A stretch of 64,000 nucleotides of DNA from Mycolicibacterium aubagnense (GCF_010730955.1 NZ_AP022577.1:4464001-4528000); one strand, 5' to 3'. Counted from the stretch's first letter, positions 43,560-52,924 are shown. Program-made: numbers and translations. Notes: generated by a model not told the origin, from the letters alone.

Positions 43560-45110
43560 TCAGTCCGCGGCCAGGAACTCGTGGAGCTTCTCGACGATCT
43601 GGTCGATGCTGAAGCTGGCCGGTGGGTGCCGCGGCGGAAACTCCTTGAACGTGTCGAGGAACGCCGCGGCCATGGCCGTCGCATAGAACGCGAAGAAGTC
43701 TCGCCGCAGGAACCACTCGTAGTAGGTGTTCGAGGTGATGTCGGCGTACTCGTACGGGTCGGTGCGCAGGTTGAACAGCTTCGGGACCCGCAGCGGAGTG
43801 AACGGTTCGGCCCAAATCCGCAGCGTGCCTTGGCAGCGCTGCTCGGCGAAGACGATCTTCCAGTTCTCGAAGCGCATCGCGACCAGCTCCGCGTCGTCGT
43901 TGAAATAGAAGAAACCACGACGTGGGCTGTGCTCGACCTCGCCCATCAGATACGGCAGCAGGTTGAACCCGTCGATGTGGACTTTGTACTCGGTATCGCC
44001 GTCGGCGCCGGCCTTGTGGCCCTTCTTGAGCTTCTCGGCGACGTCGGGATCGCCGGCCGCGGCGAGCAGCGTCGGCAGCCAGTCGTGGTGCTGGATGATG
44101 TCGTTGGAGACGCTGCCCGCCTGGATCTTGCCGGGCCAGCGGATCATCTCGGGCACGCGGAAGGCGCCCTCCCAGTTGGTGTTCTTCTCGCTGCGGAACG
44201 GGGTGGTGCCGGCGTCGGGCCACGAGTTGCGGTGGGGGCCGTTGTCGGTCGAGTAGATGACGATGGTGTCGTCGGTGATGCCGAGTTCGTCCAGGACGTC
44301 CAGCACCGTGCCCACGTTCTTGTCGTGGTCGATCATCGCGTCGTGGTACTCGGACTGCCACAGCCCGGCCTGCCCGCGGCTCTCCGGCTTCACGTGGGTG
44401 TACAGGTGCATGTGGGTGAAGTTGCACCACACGAAGAACGGGTTGCCCGCCTCGTGCTGCCGCTTGATGTAGTCGGCGGTGCGGTCGGCGATGTCGTCGT
44501 CGATGGTCTCCATCCGCTTGGCGGTGAGCGGACCGGTGTCCGTGATGGTCTGCTTCCCGACCGGACCGAACTTCGGGTCGTCGGGTTCGGTCGAGACCTC
44601 GGTGGTGGCTTTGCAGTCCATCACCCCACGGGGCAGTGCCTTCTCGTACAGCAGCGGGAACTGGTCTTTGTGCGGGTAGTCGAACTGCTCGGGTTCTTCT
44701 TCGGCGTTGAGGTGGTAGAGGTTGCCGTAGAACTCGTCGAACCCGTGCACCGTCGGCAGGTACTTGTTGAGGTCGCCGAAGTGGTTCTTGCCGAACTGGC
44801 CGGTGGCATAGCCCAGCGGCTTGAGCAGCTCGGCGATGGTTGGATCCTCAGCGGCCCAGCCGATGTCGACGCCCGGTATGCCGACTTTGCTCATCCCGGT
44901 GCGGTACACGCTCTGCCCACTGATGAACGCCGCGCGACCCGCGGTGCAGCTTTGCTCGCCGTAGGAGTCGGTGAATCGCATGCCCTCTGCGGCGATGCGG
45001 TCGATGTTCGGGGTGCGATAACCCATCAGCCCGTCGCTGTAGCAACTCAGGTTGCTGATGCCGATGTCGTCGCCCCAGATCACCAGGATATTGGGTTTGC
45101 CGTCGGGCAT
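43560..45110 (-). CDS. Arylsulfatase (Cys-type, formylglycine-dependent)
   Basis: 516 residues. The sulfatase signature CTAGRAAFISGQ has Cys55 as the residue to be converted to formylglycine. Metal ligands are in LVIWGDDIG (residues 14-15) and VIYSTDNGPHRNSW. No signal peptide is visible, so the enzyme is probably cytoplasmic. It hydrolyses sulfate esters, perhaps for sulfur scavenging. First gene of the sulfatase-HAD-FGE operon. The substrate is unknown. Confidence 0.92.
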   Translation of the reverse strand: MPDGKPNILVIWGDDIGISNLSCYSDGLMGYRTPNIDRIAAEGMRFTDSYGEQSCTAGRAAFISGQSVYRTGMSKVGIPGVDIGWAAEDPTIAELLKPLGYATGQFGKNHFGDLNKYLPTVHGFDEFYGNLYHLNAEEEPEQFDYPHKDQFPLLYEKALPRGVMDCKATTEVSTEPDDPKFGPVGKQTITDTGPLTAKRMETIDDDIADRTADYIKRQHEAGNPFFVWCNFTHMHLYTHVKPESRGQAGLWQSEYHDAMIDHDKNVGTVLDVLDELGITDDTIVIYSTDNGPHRNSWPDAGTTPFRSEKNTNWEGAFRVPEMIRWPGKIQAGSVSNDIIQHHDWLPTLLAAAGDPDVAEKLKKGHKAGADGDTEYKVHIDGFNLLPYLMGEVEHSPRRGFFYFNDDAELVAMRFENWKIVFAEQRCQGTLRIWAEPFTPLRVPKLFNLRTDPYEYADITSNTYYEWFLRRDFFAFYATAMAAAFLDTFKEFPPRHPPASFSIDQIVEKLHEFLAAD

Positions 45111-45267
45111 GGCAGAGCTCCTCGGTCGAAGCGGAAATTCCTGTGTCCGTTGGACTTTACGTGCTGGCGGTGATTCCCGAGCGGGTTCGGCGGACGTTCG
45201 GCCCCATTACCGGTCAGGCGCCCGCCGTACCTGTGCCGGACTCGGGCGAATCGGATCGAGTTGCCGA

Positions 45268-45771
45268 CTAATGGACGCCGACGCTTTCGCACTCATGGCC
45301 CGCGTCGACTGGGCGGTGCCATGCGGCGGGTACCGCGGGATGTGTCAGAAAGACCAGTTGACTCTCGCCGACCTCGACCACGTCCCCGGTGTTCAGCGGC
45401 GCGACGGCATCGACCAACTTACCGTTGAGATGGGTGCAGGTCAGGCCGCCGACGTCCGCCAATGTGAATGCGCCGTTGTTCCAACGGATTTCCGCGTGCC
45501 GTCGACTGACGGTGATGTCATCGAGGAAGACGTCACTATCGCGGAGCCTGCCGATGGACGTGACCGGCGAATCCAACAGGAACCGCGTGCCAGGGTGTGG
45601 ACCCTGGGTGACGACCAGAACGGCCCAGTCGCTTGGCCCGGCGCCCTGCTCGCCGGCATCCCCGTCGGTGGCCGTTGAGAAGCCACGTTGAGTGGCGGGG
45701 GTTTCTGAAGCGCGTTTCTGAGGCCGGTCCAATTCTGACCGCCGCGGCATCGCGACCATCGCTTCTGACAT
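45268..45771 (-). CDS. FHA-domain protein
   Basis: 167 residues from ATG 45771, with GGAGG 4 nt upstream. Residues 50-145 form an FHA phosphothreonine-binding domain: TSIGRLRDSDVFLDD, then SRRHAEIRWNNG with the key Ser/Arg/His, and THLNGKLVDAV. In layout (Gln/Ala-rich tail plus single FHA) it resembles GarA, but the ETTS phosphorylation motif of GarA is not in its N-terminus, so the role differs or regulation is lost. It is divergent from the DUF1876 gene. Confidence 0.88.
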   Translation of the reverse strand: MSEAMVAMPRRSELDRPQKRASETPATQRGFSTATDGDAGEQGAGPSDWAVLVVTQGPHPGTRFLLDSPVTSIGRLRDSDVFLDDITVSRRHAEIRWNNGAFTLADVGGLTCTHLNGKLVDAVAPLNTGDVVEVGESQLVFLTHPAVPAAWHRPVDAGHECESVGVH

Positions 45772-45840
45772 GACGCCTCCGATACCCGTAGCCCACTGGC
45801 TGTCACCGTTAGCTCACACTGTGTGCCCGCGCTCGCACCA

Positions 45841-45854
45841 GGGACGAAAGTCAC
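45841..45854 (+). promoter_or_regulatory. DosR-like box upstream of the DUF1876 gene
   Basis: GGGACGAAAGTCAC matches the core of the DosR/DevR consensus (GGGACTWWAGTCCC) at 12 of 14 positions. It lies 115 nt upstream of the DUF1876 ATG and 70 nt from the FHA start. DUF1876 genes such as Rv1738 belong to the DosR dormancy regulon, which makes the match credible. Confidence 0.55.
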
Positions 45855-45894
45855 TGCGAGGCGGGCATTGAGATGGCGGCTGCGGGAAGCGGCC

Positions 45895-45908
45895 GGGCCT
45901 TTCGATCC
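45895..45908 (+). promoter_or_regulatory. Second, weaker DosR-like box
   Basis: GGGCCTTTCGATCC agrees with the DosR core at 10 of 14 positions and is centred 54 bp from the first box. Paired boxes are usual at DosR promoters, but this match alone could be chance. Confidence 0.3.
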
Positions 45909-45968
45909 TGGTCACGTATCGACATCAGGCGGCTCAAAGCGCACCCTTGAAGCGGGAAGGTGATCGAC

Positions 45969-46244
45969 ATGTACGACAAGGATCTGACCAACAAGTGGCA
46001 CGTCGAGATCGAGTTCTTCGAGGACGATGTCCACACCCACGCCTCAGCGCATGCCCGGCTCCGTGACGACACCATCGCCACGACGGGGGATGCCTACCGC
46101 AATCCCAAAGATCCGAGTGCGCCGATGATCGGCGAGGAGATCGCGGCGGCCCGCGCACTCATCGCGCTCGGCACCGATCTGCTCGTCGCAGCCTCGGCGA
46201 ACATCGAGCAGTCAACCAAACGGCCCGTGCATCTCTACCGCTGA
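45969..46244 (+). CDS. DUF1876 protein (Rv1738/Rv2632c-like)
   Basis: 91 residues from ATG 45969, preferred over GTG 45960 because GCGGGAAGG sits at proper spacing. KWHVEIEFFEDDVHTHASA and RLRDDTIATTGDAYRNPKD follow DUF1876, a small dsRNA-binding-like fold; Rv1738 resembles ribosome hibernation factors and is DosR-induced. It has one or two DosR-like boxes upstream. A helical second half (EEIAAARALIALGTDLLVAA) completes the domain. Confidence 0.85.
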   Translation: MYDKDLTNKWHVEIEFFEDDVHTHASAHARLRDDTIATTGDAYRNPKDPSAPMIGEEIAAARALIALGTDLLVAASANIEQSTKRPVHLYR

Positions 46245-46283
46245 GTAGAGGCACACGGGCCGTGGTCTGAGGCCTACGGGGAG

Positions 46284-47369
46284 CTACTTCGCTTCGGCCG
46301 CTTCCATCTGGCGGAAGAGGTCGACGTAGTACGGCATGCATTCCTTCATCGCCTGTTCGGTGTTGAACAGCGGCTCGTAGCCCAGGTCGCGCTTGGCCTT
46401 GGCGATCGAGAAGTAGTTGTTCAGGTAGAGCCGTTCGACAGCCAGTGGCTCGATCAGCGGCGCGGGCAGGGCGAACCTGAAGTGCAGCCACTGCCACGCC
46501 ATCATCACGCGGTGCACCAGCTTGCCGGAAACGTAGAAGGTCGGCAGGTTGCGGCCACACGCGGCGACCACGGGGCGGGCGAACTCGAACATGTTGAGCG
46601 GCTCGCCGTCGTTGATGAAATAGGCCTGCCCGGGTGAGGTGCCGCCCGGCACCAGGTGCTCGCCGGCCAGGATGAAACCGTGGATCAGGTTGTGCACGTA
46701 GGAGTTGTCCAGCTTGATGTTCTTGTTGCCGACCAGCACCTTGACGTGCCCGGCGAGGATGTTCTCGAACACCTTGCGGAACATGGTCTGGTCGCCCCGG
46801 CCCCAGATGCCGCTGGGCCGGATGGAGCACGTGAGTAAGCCTGACCCGTCGCCTTCAATGTTGTTCTGCGACAACACGAACTTCTCGGCCGCGACCTTGG
46901 TCTCGGTGTAGAGGTCGTTGAAGCGGGCGGTGTACGGCATGGTCTCGTCGCCGTTCTGGATGTCCTGCCCACCCATCACGACGCTGTTCGAGGCGGTGTA
47001 GACGAAGCGCTTGACGCCCGCGGCCCGGCCCAGCTTCACCAGGTTCTCGGTGCCACCGACGTTCACACCGAAGCTGCGGTTGCGGTACTCGTCGGTGACG
47101 GACGCGCCGCCCATGAGGTCGATGATCGCCGCGGTGTGGATGATCGTGTCGATATCCTTCACCGCCACCGCAACGTCGTCGGGGTTCGTGATGTCGCCGA
47201 CCTGCGTCTCCAGATTCGGGTTGGCCGGCAGCGGGGACGGCGCCCGGTCGAACGACCGGACGTGGTGGCCGCGGCCGAGCAGCTCGGTCACCAGGTTGGC
47301 GCCGACAAAGCCAGACCCGCCGGTTACCAGCACGCGGCCGAGGTCTGTGGTCAGGGAAGCATCACGCAT
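46284..47369 (-). CDS. 3beta-hydroxysteroid dehydrogenase (Rv1106c-like)
   Basis: 361 residues. Extended SDR with the NAD loop VTGGSGFVGANLVTELL and catalytic YTETK (LYTETKVAAEKF). The substrate-side RPSGIWGRGDQTMF and NSYVHNLIHGFILA segments are typical of 3beta-HSD/isomerase family members. The M. tuberculosis enzyme oxidises cholesterol to cholest-4-en-3-one, the first step of cholesterol use. A KstR-type operator lies at its promoter. Followed downstream by no gene on the same strand; convergent with DUF1876. Confidence 0.93.
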   Translation of the reverse strand: MRDASLTTDLGRVLVTGGSGFVGANLVTELLGRGHHVRSFDRAPSPLPANPNLETQVGDITNPDDVAVAVKDIDTIIHTAAIIDLMGGASVTDEYRNRSFGVNVGGTENLVKLGRAAGVKRFVYTASNSVVMGGQDIQNGDETMPYTARFNDLYTETKVAAEKFVLSQNNIEGDGSGLLTCSIRPSGIWGRGDQTMFRKVFENILAGHVKVLVGNKNIKLDNSYVHNLIHGFILAGEHLVPGGTSPGQAYFINDGEPLNMFEFARPVVAACGRNLPTFYVSGKLVHRVMMAWQWLHFRFALPAPLIEPLAVERLYLNNYFSIAKAKRDLGYEPLFNTEQAMKECMPYYVDLFRQMEAAEAK

Positions 47370-47377
47370 GATGCAGG

Positions 47378-47383
47378 AGCATA
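47378..47383 (-). promoter_or_regulatory. Predicted -10 box (TATGCT on minus strand) of the 3beta-HSD gene
   Basis: TATGCT read on the minus strand is followed by 8 nt and the ATG at 47369, with no ribosome site, so the transcript is probably leaderless. The KstR-type box begins 2 bp upstream of it. Confidence 0.5.
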
Positions 47384-47385
47384 AC

Positions 47386-47399
47386 TGAAACGTGTTCCA
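47386..47399. promoter_or_regulatory. KstR-type operator upstream of the 3beta-HSD gene
   Basis: TGAAACGTGTTCCA fits the KstR consensus TNNAACNNGTTNNA at every fixed position. It lies 17-30 bp before the start codon, directly upstream of the predicted -10 box, where a TetR-type repressor would block transcription until the cholesterol intermediate is bound. Confidence 0.7.
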
Positions 47400-47432
47400 G
47401 TTAACAGACTGCGGAAAAAACTACCGCGCCTA

Positions 47433-47645
47433 TCAATTTTCGTCGTCGGTGCCCGTGGCGAGCGCGTCCTCGACCTTCTTGCGCGCGCCGGCCAGGTGCG
47501 CTTCGCACCGTTTTGCCAGCTGTTCACCCCTTTCCCAGAGCTGCAGCGAGGTATCGAGATCGAGTCCGCCCGCCTCCAGCCGGCGGACGACCTCGATCAG
47601 TTCGTCGCGGGCATCTTCGTAGCCAAGCTGACTAATGTTCGTCAT
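47433..47645 (-). CDS. xseB: Exodeoxyribonuclease VII small subunit
   Basis: 70 residues, the normal size for Xse[21 protein letters not shown] and [26 protein letters not shown] define the helical hairpin of the family. Several small subunits bind one XseA to degrade single-stranded DNA. It overlaps the xseA 3' end by 14 nt, and the acidic C-terminus ends TGTDDEN. Confidence 0.95.
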   Translation of the reverse strand: MTNISQLGYEDARDELIEVVRRLEAGGLDLDTSLQLWERGEQLAKRCEAHLAGARKKVEDALATGTDDEN

Positions 47646-48876
47646 ATATTCCTTCGCTCACGGTCGTGACGGCGCCGTCGGCCACCCGGATTCGGAGTCT
47701 GGTTCCCGCCGGGGCATCCTGCGCTGACCGCAGGACCGCGCCGGCTGCGGACAGGTTCTGCACCACGGCGTACCCCCGCGCCAGCGTCGCGGCCGGGCCC
47801 AGGGTGGCCAGCCGGGCCGACAGGTGGCCGACGTGGTCGGTTTCGGTGGCGATCAGCCGCCGGATGTCGCGCCGCGCGGCTGCCACTGCGCGGGTGATCT
47901 CCTCGGCGCGGACGTCGAGCGCGTGGAGTGGCTGTGCCAGGACCGGGCGGCCGCGCAGTTGACCGATGAAGCGCTCTTCGCGATGCACCCAGTTGCGCAG
48001 GGCCTGCGCGCTGCGCCGGCGCAGGTCGGTCACCAATGCCTGTTCGGCGGCGGCGTCCGGGACGATGCGTTTGGCGGCGTCGGTCGGGGTGGCCGCCCGC
48101 AGGTCGGCGACCAGGTCGCACAGCGGGTTGTCCGGTTCGTGCCCGACGGCGCTCACCACCGGGGTGGTGCAGGCGGCGATCTCGCGGCACAGCGTCTCGT
48201 CGGAGAACGGCAGCAGGTCCTCGACGCTGCCGCCGCCGCGTGCGATCACGATGACGTCCACGTGTGGTGCCGCGTCCAGGGCGCGCAGGGCCTCGACGAT
48301 CTGCGGCACCGCGTTGGTGCCTTGCACAGCGGTGTTGCGGATATCGAAGTGAACTGCGGGCCAACGGCTTTCGGCGACGGTGACGACGTCGTGTTCGGCT
48401 GCCGAGGCCCGGCCGGTGATCAGGCCAATGGTGCCCGGCAGGAACGGAATCGGGCGCTTCAGCCGCGGATCGAACAGCCCCTCGGCGTCCAGCAGCCGGC
48501 GTAGCCGATCGATGCGGGCCAGCAGCTCGCCGATGCCCACCGCGCGAATCTGGCTGATACGCAACGAGAATGAGCCGTTGCGGGTGTAGAACTGCGGCTT
48601 GCCCAGCATGATCACCTGGGTGCCCTCGGACAGGGCGACCGGGGCGTCGTCGACCAGGGCACGGGGGCAACTGACCGACAGCGACATGTCGGCGGCCGGG
48701 TCGCGCAGCACCATCCACGCCGTCGACTGGCGCAACTTCAGCTCGGTGAGCTGGCCCTCGATCCAGATGGTGCCGAGCCGGTCGATGTACTTGGCCACCC
48801 GGGTGGACACCGCCCGGACCGGCCACGGATTCTCGGCCGAGTTCTCGTTCTCGGCCGCTGCGGCAGCCGACGTCAC
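47632..48876 (-). CDS. xseA: Exodeoxyribonuclease VII large subunit
   Basis: 414 residues, against 415 in M. tuberculosis. The N-terminal OB fold has [20 protein letters not shown], and the catalytic core has [28 protein letters not shown] and [20 protein letters not shown], where the Asp/His residues of ExoVII lie. A coiled-coil C-terminal domain follows. With XseB it forms the single-strand exonuclease used in repair. Operon order xseA-xseB. Confidence 0.96.
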   Translation of the reverse strand: MTSAAAAAENENSAENPWPVRAVSTRVAKYIDRLGTIWIEGQLTELKLRQSTAWMVLRDPAADMSLSVSCPRALVDDAPVALSEGTQVIMLGKPQFYTRNGSFSLRISQIRAVGIGELLARIDRLRRLLDAEGLFDPRLKRPIPFLPGTIGLITGRASAAEHDVVTVAESRWPAVHFDIRNTAVQGTNAVPQIVEALRALDAAPHVDVIVIARGGGSVEDLLPFSDETLCREIAACTTPVVSAVGHEPDNPLCDLVADLRAATPTDAAKRIVPDAAAEQALVTDLRRRSAQALRNWVHREERFIGQLRGRPVLAQPLHALDVRAEEITRAVAAARRDIRRLIATETDHVGHLSARLATLGPAATLARGYAVVQNLSAAGAVLRSAQDAPAGTRLRIRVADGAVTTVSEGIYDEH

Positions 48877-48880
48877 CGCA

Positions 48881-49462
48881 TCACTTCGCGGTCGCGCGGG
48901 TGATCCTGTTGGCCAGCAGCGTCTGGAACGGCGCGCGGGACTTCGTGTTGTTCTCGTAGGTCAGCAGCGCCTCGAGGTCATCCACCTTGAGCTGGGGCAG
49001 GCGGGCCCGCAGCTGAGCCAGCGTCAGGTCGGCGTAGCCCAGATCGTCGACGATGGCCGGAGCCACAACCGCTCCGTTGGTGGCCGAACCGTTCGTCGCC
49101 GGCTTCGGTGCGTCGGCGGCACCGGTGCTGTACAGCGCGAAGCGGCCCTCGGTCAGGCGGGCGCCGTCAGGCTGTTCGGTGGGGGTGGCCGTGTCCGTGG
49201 GGGCCGCCGCGTCCAGCAGATCCTCGTCGAAGGTGGCCCACTCCGGCTGCTCGTCCTTCGGCGGGAACCACTGCTCGAGCGTCTCGTCGCCCTTGTTGAC
49301 CAGTTCGGCCAGGTCTTGCTGCATCTTCATGACCAGCTGGGCGAACTGACTGGCCAGAGTCATCGGGTAGGTCAGGATGGTTTGGGGGAGCCGAATGGTC
49401 TCCTCGAGCGCGGTCGCAGCCGCGCCGACCAGCAGCCGGACTCCGTAGGGCGCAGTAGACAT
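48881..49462 (-). CDS. Lipid-droplet-associated protein (Rv1109c-like)
   Basis: 193 residues from ATG 49462; the frame continues left into ispH antisense and is not coding. The N-terminus ([20 protein letters not shown] and [20 protein letters not shown]) is an amphipathic/hydrophobic helix typical of actinobacterial lipid-droplet coat proteins such as the Rhodococcus TadA-like MLDS family. The C-terminal 45 residues ([20 protein letters not shown]) form a helical domain. It is divergent from ispH by 66 nt and precedes xseA by 4 nt. Confidence 0.75.
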   Translation of the reverse strand: MSTAPYGVRLLVGAAATALEETIRLPQTILTYPMTLASQFAQLVMKMQQDLAELVNKGDETLEQWFPPKDEQPEWATFDEDLLDAAAPTDTATPTEQPDGARLTEGRFALYSTGAADAPKPATNGSATNGAVVAPAIVDDLGYADLTLAQLRARLPQLKVDDLEALLTYENNTKSRAPFQTLLANRITRATAK

Positions 49463-49516
49463 GCTTGCCAGAGTACGGCTGGCTGCGGCCGCGCGGTGGT
49501 CAGTACCCTTGAGCAG

Positions 49517-49522
49517 TACCCT
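49517..49522 (+). promoter_or_regulatory. Predicted -10 box TACCCT for leaderless ispH mRNA
   Basis: TACCCT is followed by 6 nt (CGACGT) and the ATG at 49529. Confidence 0.45.
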
Positions 49523-49528
49523 CGACGT

Positions 49529-50539
49529 ATGCCACCGACGATCAATATGGGCATTCCCGGCGCCACCGTTTCGGTCGCCGGAGCCGCGATGAGCAAAACC
49601 GGCAAGCGCGTGCTGCTCGCCGAGCCGCGCGGCTACTGCGCGGGCGTGGACCGCGCGGTCGAGACCGTCGAGCGGGCGCTGGAGAAGCACGGCGCCCCGG
49701 TGTACGTGCGGCACGAGATCGTGCACAACCGCTACGTGGTGGACACCCTGGCCAAGGCCGGGGCCGTGTTCGTCGAGCAGACCGATGAGGTGCCCGAGGG
49801 CGCCATCGTGGTGTTCTCGGCCCACGGCGTCGCGCCGACGGTGCACGAGGAAGCCGCCGCGCGCAATCTGCGAACCATCGACGCCACGTGTCCGCTGGTC
49901 ACCAAGGTGCACAACGAGGCCAAGCGCTTCGCCCGCGACGACTACGACATCCTGCTGGTCGGCCACGAGGGCCACGAAGAGGTCGTCGGCACCGCGGGCG
50001 AGGCACCTGACCACGTGCAGGTCGTCGACAACCCGGATGCCGTCGACAAGGTGACGGTGCGTGATCCGAACAAGGTCATCTGGCTATCCCAGACCACCCT
50101 GTCCGTCGACGAGACCATGGAGACCGTGCGGCGGCTGCGGGAGAAGTTCCCCACGCTGCAGGACCCGCCCAGCGACGACATCTGCTACGCCACCCAGAAC
50201 CGCCAGGTTGCGGTCAAGGCGATGGCCCCGGAATGCGAGCTGGTGATCGTCGTCGGCTCGCGCAACTCGTCGAACTCGGTGCGGCTGGTCGAGGTGGCGT
50301 TGAACGCCGGGTCGAACGCGGCGAAGCTGGTCGACTACGCCGAGGACATCGATCCGGCGTGGCTGGAGAACGTGACGACCGTCGGCGTGACCTCAGGTGC
50401 GTCGGTGCCCGAGATCTTGGTGCGCGGTGTGCTCGAGCGCCTCGCGGAATTCGGCTACGACACCGTCCAGCCCGTCACCACCGCCAACGAGACGCTGGTT
50501 TTCGCGCTGCCGCGCGAGATTCGCCCGGCCCGGCACTGA
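49529..50539 (+). CDS. ispH: 4-hydroxy-3-methylbut-2-enyl diphosphate reductase
   Basis: 336 residues from ATG 49529; the shorter start at 49589 would remove an N-terminus ([13 protein letters not shown]) also present in Rv1110. It is the last enzyme of the non-mevalonate pathway, making IPP and DMAPP. [4Fe-4S] ligands are the three Cys in [19 protein letters not shown] and SNSV-adjacent [12 protein letters not shown]; substrate-binding HEIVHN, SAHGV and QTTLSVDET are intact. The M. tuberculosis name is lytB2. Confidence 0.95.
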   Translation: MPPTINMGIPGATVSVAGAAMSKTGKRVLLAEPRGYCAGVDRAVETVERALEKHGAPVYVRHEIVHNRYVVDTLAKAGAVFVEQTDEVPEGAIVVFSAHGVAPTVHEEAAARNLRTIDATCPLVTKVHNEAKRFARDDYDILLVGHEGHEEVVGTAGEAPDHVQVVDNPDAVDKVTVRDPNKVIWLSQTTLSVDETMETVRRLREKFPTLQDPPSDDICYATQNRQVAVKAMAPECELVIVVGSRNSSNSVRLVEVALNAGSNAAKLVDYAEDIDPAWLENVTTVGVTSGASVPEILVRGVLERLAEFGYDTVQPVTTANETLVFALPREIRPARH

Positions 50540-50576
50540 CTTTCGCGCGCTTTTCCGAGCGTTGACGCGGCCGGCG

Positions 50577-51722
50577 TCAGTCCCAGCTCTGGGGCTGACG
50601 CGGCCGGCGCTCACGTGGTTCGGGCGCTGCGGCGTCGTCGTCTGCCCCGCGGTACCGCACTCGGGAAACCGGGTGGTGGGCGCCGCTGGGCGGTGCGCTC
50701 CGCGACGGACGCGCGGGGGACTGGTAGCGGTCGACGGGCTCGTACGGATCGTCGGCGTAGCGACGACGGCGCGGCTCGGACGCGGCCGGGCGCTGTGACG
50801 GGCGCTCGTAGCGATCCCGCTCCCGTGGCTCCCGGTAGTCGTACCGCTCCTGCGGCGGGGTGCGACGCGGTTCACGCGGGTCATTGGCCGGTCGCGGGCG
50901 ACGACGGGGCTCGTCGGGAACGGCATACGGGTCGGTGTCGGCTGGGCGTGGGCGAGCGGGCCGAGGCCGCCGCATCTGACCCGGCACCGGATCGATCAGC
51001 TCGGTATCGCCGGCGTGCGCACGGGCACGTGCCGGACGCGGTGCGCGTTGCGGGTCGGCCGCGCTTCGGCGGGGCGCCTCCGCCGCCGAACGGCGCGACG
51101 GGGTCGCCCGGGTACGGCTGCTGCGGGGCGTCTGGCCGGTGGTCAGTTTGGTGAGCTTGGCCGACAGCGTTGCGGCGAGTCCGGCCAGTCCGGCGGGCGC
51201 GACGTCTTCGTCGTCGGCCTGGCGGCGGGTGCGGCGCGGCTTGGCCTCGGCGACTGCCTCGTCCTCGTCGTCGTCCTCGTAGGTCAGGAACTGCGGCAGG
51301 ACGAACCAACGGACCAGCCCGAGGACGAGAACCGCCGCTGCGGTGAAGAACATCGTCGGAAAACGCTCGATCAGCGGATACCCGCAGTTGATCAGCAGGT
51401 CCTTGATGCCGGCGATCTTGTCGCTGTGGAACATGAAGTACGCGCCGGGCACCGCAACGAAAAGGATCAGCGGCGGCTGGATGACCGCGGTGAAAATGCC
51501 GGACCGTCGCACCGCGAGCACAGCGAGTACACAGCCGGCCACGTAGCAGAAAGTGAAGAACGCGCTGAGTTCTTTGTCACCGGTGCCGGCGTCGTACGCG
51601 AAGCCGATCGCGGTGGCTGTGACGGCCAGCACAATGGCTCCCCACCAGGGGATTCCCGGGATGCTGGGCAGCGCCGAGCGGCGATCGAGGGCGGCTTCGG
51701 GCCCGTGATGCTCTGCTGACAC
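50577..51722 (-). CDS. DUF6542-type membrane protein with Arg/Pro-rich tail (Rv1111c-like)
   Basis: 381 residues from GTG 51722. Residues 20-140 contain four helices (IPWWGAIVLAVTATAIGFAY, then further hydrophobic segments and VLVLGLVRWFVLP). Residues 150-381 are disordered, rich in Arg, Pro, Asp and Tyr (repeats like RRPRPANDPREPRR). The gene is convergent with ispH and divergent from ychF, as in M. tuberculosis. Function unknown; the long basic tail may bind acidic partners. A -10-like TACGGT precedes the GTG by 6 nt. Confidence 0.8.
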   Translation of the reverse strand: MSAEHHGPEAALDRRSALPSIPGIPWWGAIVLAVTATAIGFAYDAGTGDKELSAFFTFCYVAGCVLAVLAVRRSGIFTAVIQPPLILFVAVPGAYFMFHSDKIAGIKDLLINCGYPLIERFPTMFFTAAAVLVLGLVRWFVLPQFLTYEDDDEDEAVAEAKPRRTRRQADDEDVAPAGLAGLAATLSAKLTKLTTGQTPRSSRTRATPSRRSAAEAPRRSAADPQRAPRPARARAHAGDTELIDPVPGQMRRPRPARPRPADTDPYAVPDEPRRRPRPANDPREPRRTPPQERYDYREPRERDRYERPSQRPAASEPRRRRYADDPYEPVDRYQSPARPSRSAPPSGAHHPVSRVRYRGADDDAAAPEPRERRPRQPQSWD

Positions 51723-51728
51723 TCCTAG

Positions 51729-51734
51729 ACCGTA
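51729..51734 (-). promoter_or_regulatory. Predicted -10 box (TACGGT on minus strand) of the Arg/Pro-rich membrane gene
   Basis: TACGGT on the minus strand ends 6 nt before the GTG at 51722. The AGGAG next to the GTG is too close to serve as a ribosome site. Confidence 0.45.
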
Positions 51735-51790
51735 CCGGCAATTCCTGCCATAGCGCGGATAGGTGGGGTCTGCAACAGTGTGGCGCCCCC

Positions 51791-51796
51791 TAAACT
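51791..51796 (+). promoter_or_regulatory. Predicted -10 box TAAACT for leaderless ychF mRNA
   Basis: TAAACT is followed by 9 nt and the GTG at 51806; no ribosome site is present. Confidence 0.5.
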
Positions 51797-51805
51797 GTCG
51801 AACTC

Positions 51806-52879
51806 GTGGGTCTGAACCTGGGAATCGTCGGTCTGCCGAACGTCGGAAAGTCGACGCTGTTCAACGCGTTGACACGTAATGACGTGCTCGCGGCTAATTA
51901 TCCGTTCGCAACGATCGAACCCAACGAGGGCGTGGTGCCGCTGCCCGACCCACGGCTCGACAAGCTCGCCGAGATCTTCGGTTCCGAAAAGACCGTTCCG
52001 GCGCCGGTGACGTTCGTGGACATCGCGGGCATCGTGAAGGGCGCGTCCGAGGGCGCGGGCCTGGGCAACAAGTTCCTGGCCAACATTCGTGAGGCCGATG
52101 CCATCTGTCAGGTGGTGCGCGCCTTCGCCGACGACGACGTCGTGCACGTCGACGGCCGCGTCGACCCCAAGTCCGACATCGAGGTCATCGAGACCGAGCT
52201 GATCCTCGCCGACATGCAGACCCTCGAGAAGGCTCTGCCGCGGCTCGAGAAGGAAGCTCGCACCAACAAGGACCGCAAGCCGGTCCTCGAAGCCGTGGTG
52301 GCGGCTCAGGCGATCTTCGATGAGGGCAAGACGCTGTTCTCCACCGGCAAGGACTGGTCCATCCTGCGGGAACTGAACCTGATGACCGTCAAGCCGTTCC
52401 TCTACGTCTTCAACGCCGACGAGTCGGTGCTGACGGACGAGGCGCGCAAGGCTGAGCTGACCGCGATGGTCGCGCCGGCCGAAGCGGTGTTCCTGGACGC
52501 CAAGATCGAAGCCGAGCTGCTGGAGCTCGACGACGAGTCCGCCGCCGAGCTGCTGGAGTCCATCGGCCAGACCGAACGCGGCCTGGATGCGTTGGCGCGC
52601 GCCGGTTTCCGGACGCTGAAGCTGCAGACCTACCTGACCGCGGGGCCCAAGGAATCGCGGGCGTGGACCATCCACCAGGGCGACACCGCACCTCGCGCGG
52701 CGGGGGTCATCCACACCGACTTCGAGAAGGGCTTCATCAAGGCCGAGATCGTGGCCTTCGATGACCTCGTCGAAGCCGGGTCCATGGCCGCGGCCAAGGC
52801 CGCCGGCAAGGTCCGGATGGAAGGCAAGGACTACGTCATGGTTGACGGGGACGTCGTGGAGTTCCGCTTCAACGTTTAG
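51806..52879 (+). CDS. ychF: Redox-regulated ATPase/GTPase YchF (OLA1 family)
   Basis: 357 residues. The OBG-family G1 motif [15 protein letters not shown] is followed by switch II region [20 protein letters not shown], and the base-recognition loop is NADE ([10 protein letters not shown]) in place of NKxD, which explains ATP preference. A coiled coil and a C-terminal TGS domain ([15 protein letters not shown], then [19 protein letters not shown]) complete it. It binds ribosomes and acts in translation and stress responses. Confidence 0.97.
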   Translation: MGLNLGIVGLPNVGKSTLFNALTRNDVLAANYPFATIEPNEGVVPLPDPRLDKLAEIFGSEKTVPAPVTFVDIAGIVKGASEGAGLGNKFLANIREADAICQVVRAFADDDVVHVDGRVDPKSDIEVIETELILADMQTLEKALPRLEKEARTNKDRKPVLEAVVAAQAIFDEGKTLFSTGKDWSILRELNLMTVKPFLYVFNADESVLTDEARKAELTAMVAPAEAVFLDAKIEAELLELDDESAAELLESIGQTERGLDALARAGFRTLKLQTYLTAGPKESRAWTIHQGDTAPRAAGVIHTDFEKGFIKAEIVAFDDLVEAGSMAAAKAAGKVRMEGKDYVMVDGDVVEFRFNV

Positions 52880-52924
52880 GTCGGGGCAGTGCGCCACCTC
52901 CCGATGGCAGCCAGATTTGCCTAG

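Noticed and set aside
45268..45771. GarA identity for the FHA protein
   Set aside because: The N-terminal ETTS phosphorylation motif of GarA is absent.
48599..49528. Extension of the ispH frame to the left
   Set aside because: It crosses xseA and the lipid-droplet gene in antisense; Rv1110-type N-terminus begins at 49529.
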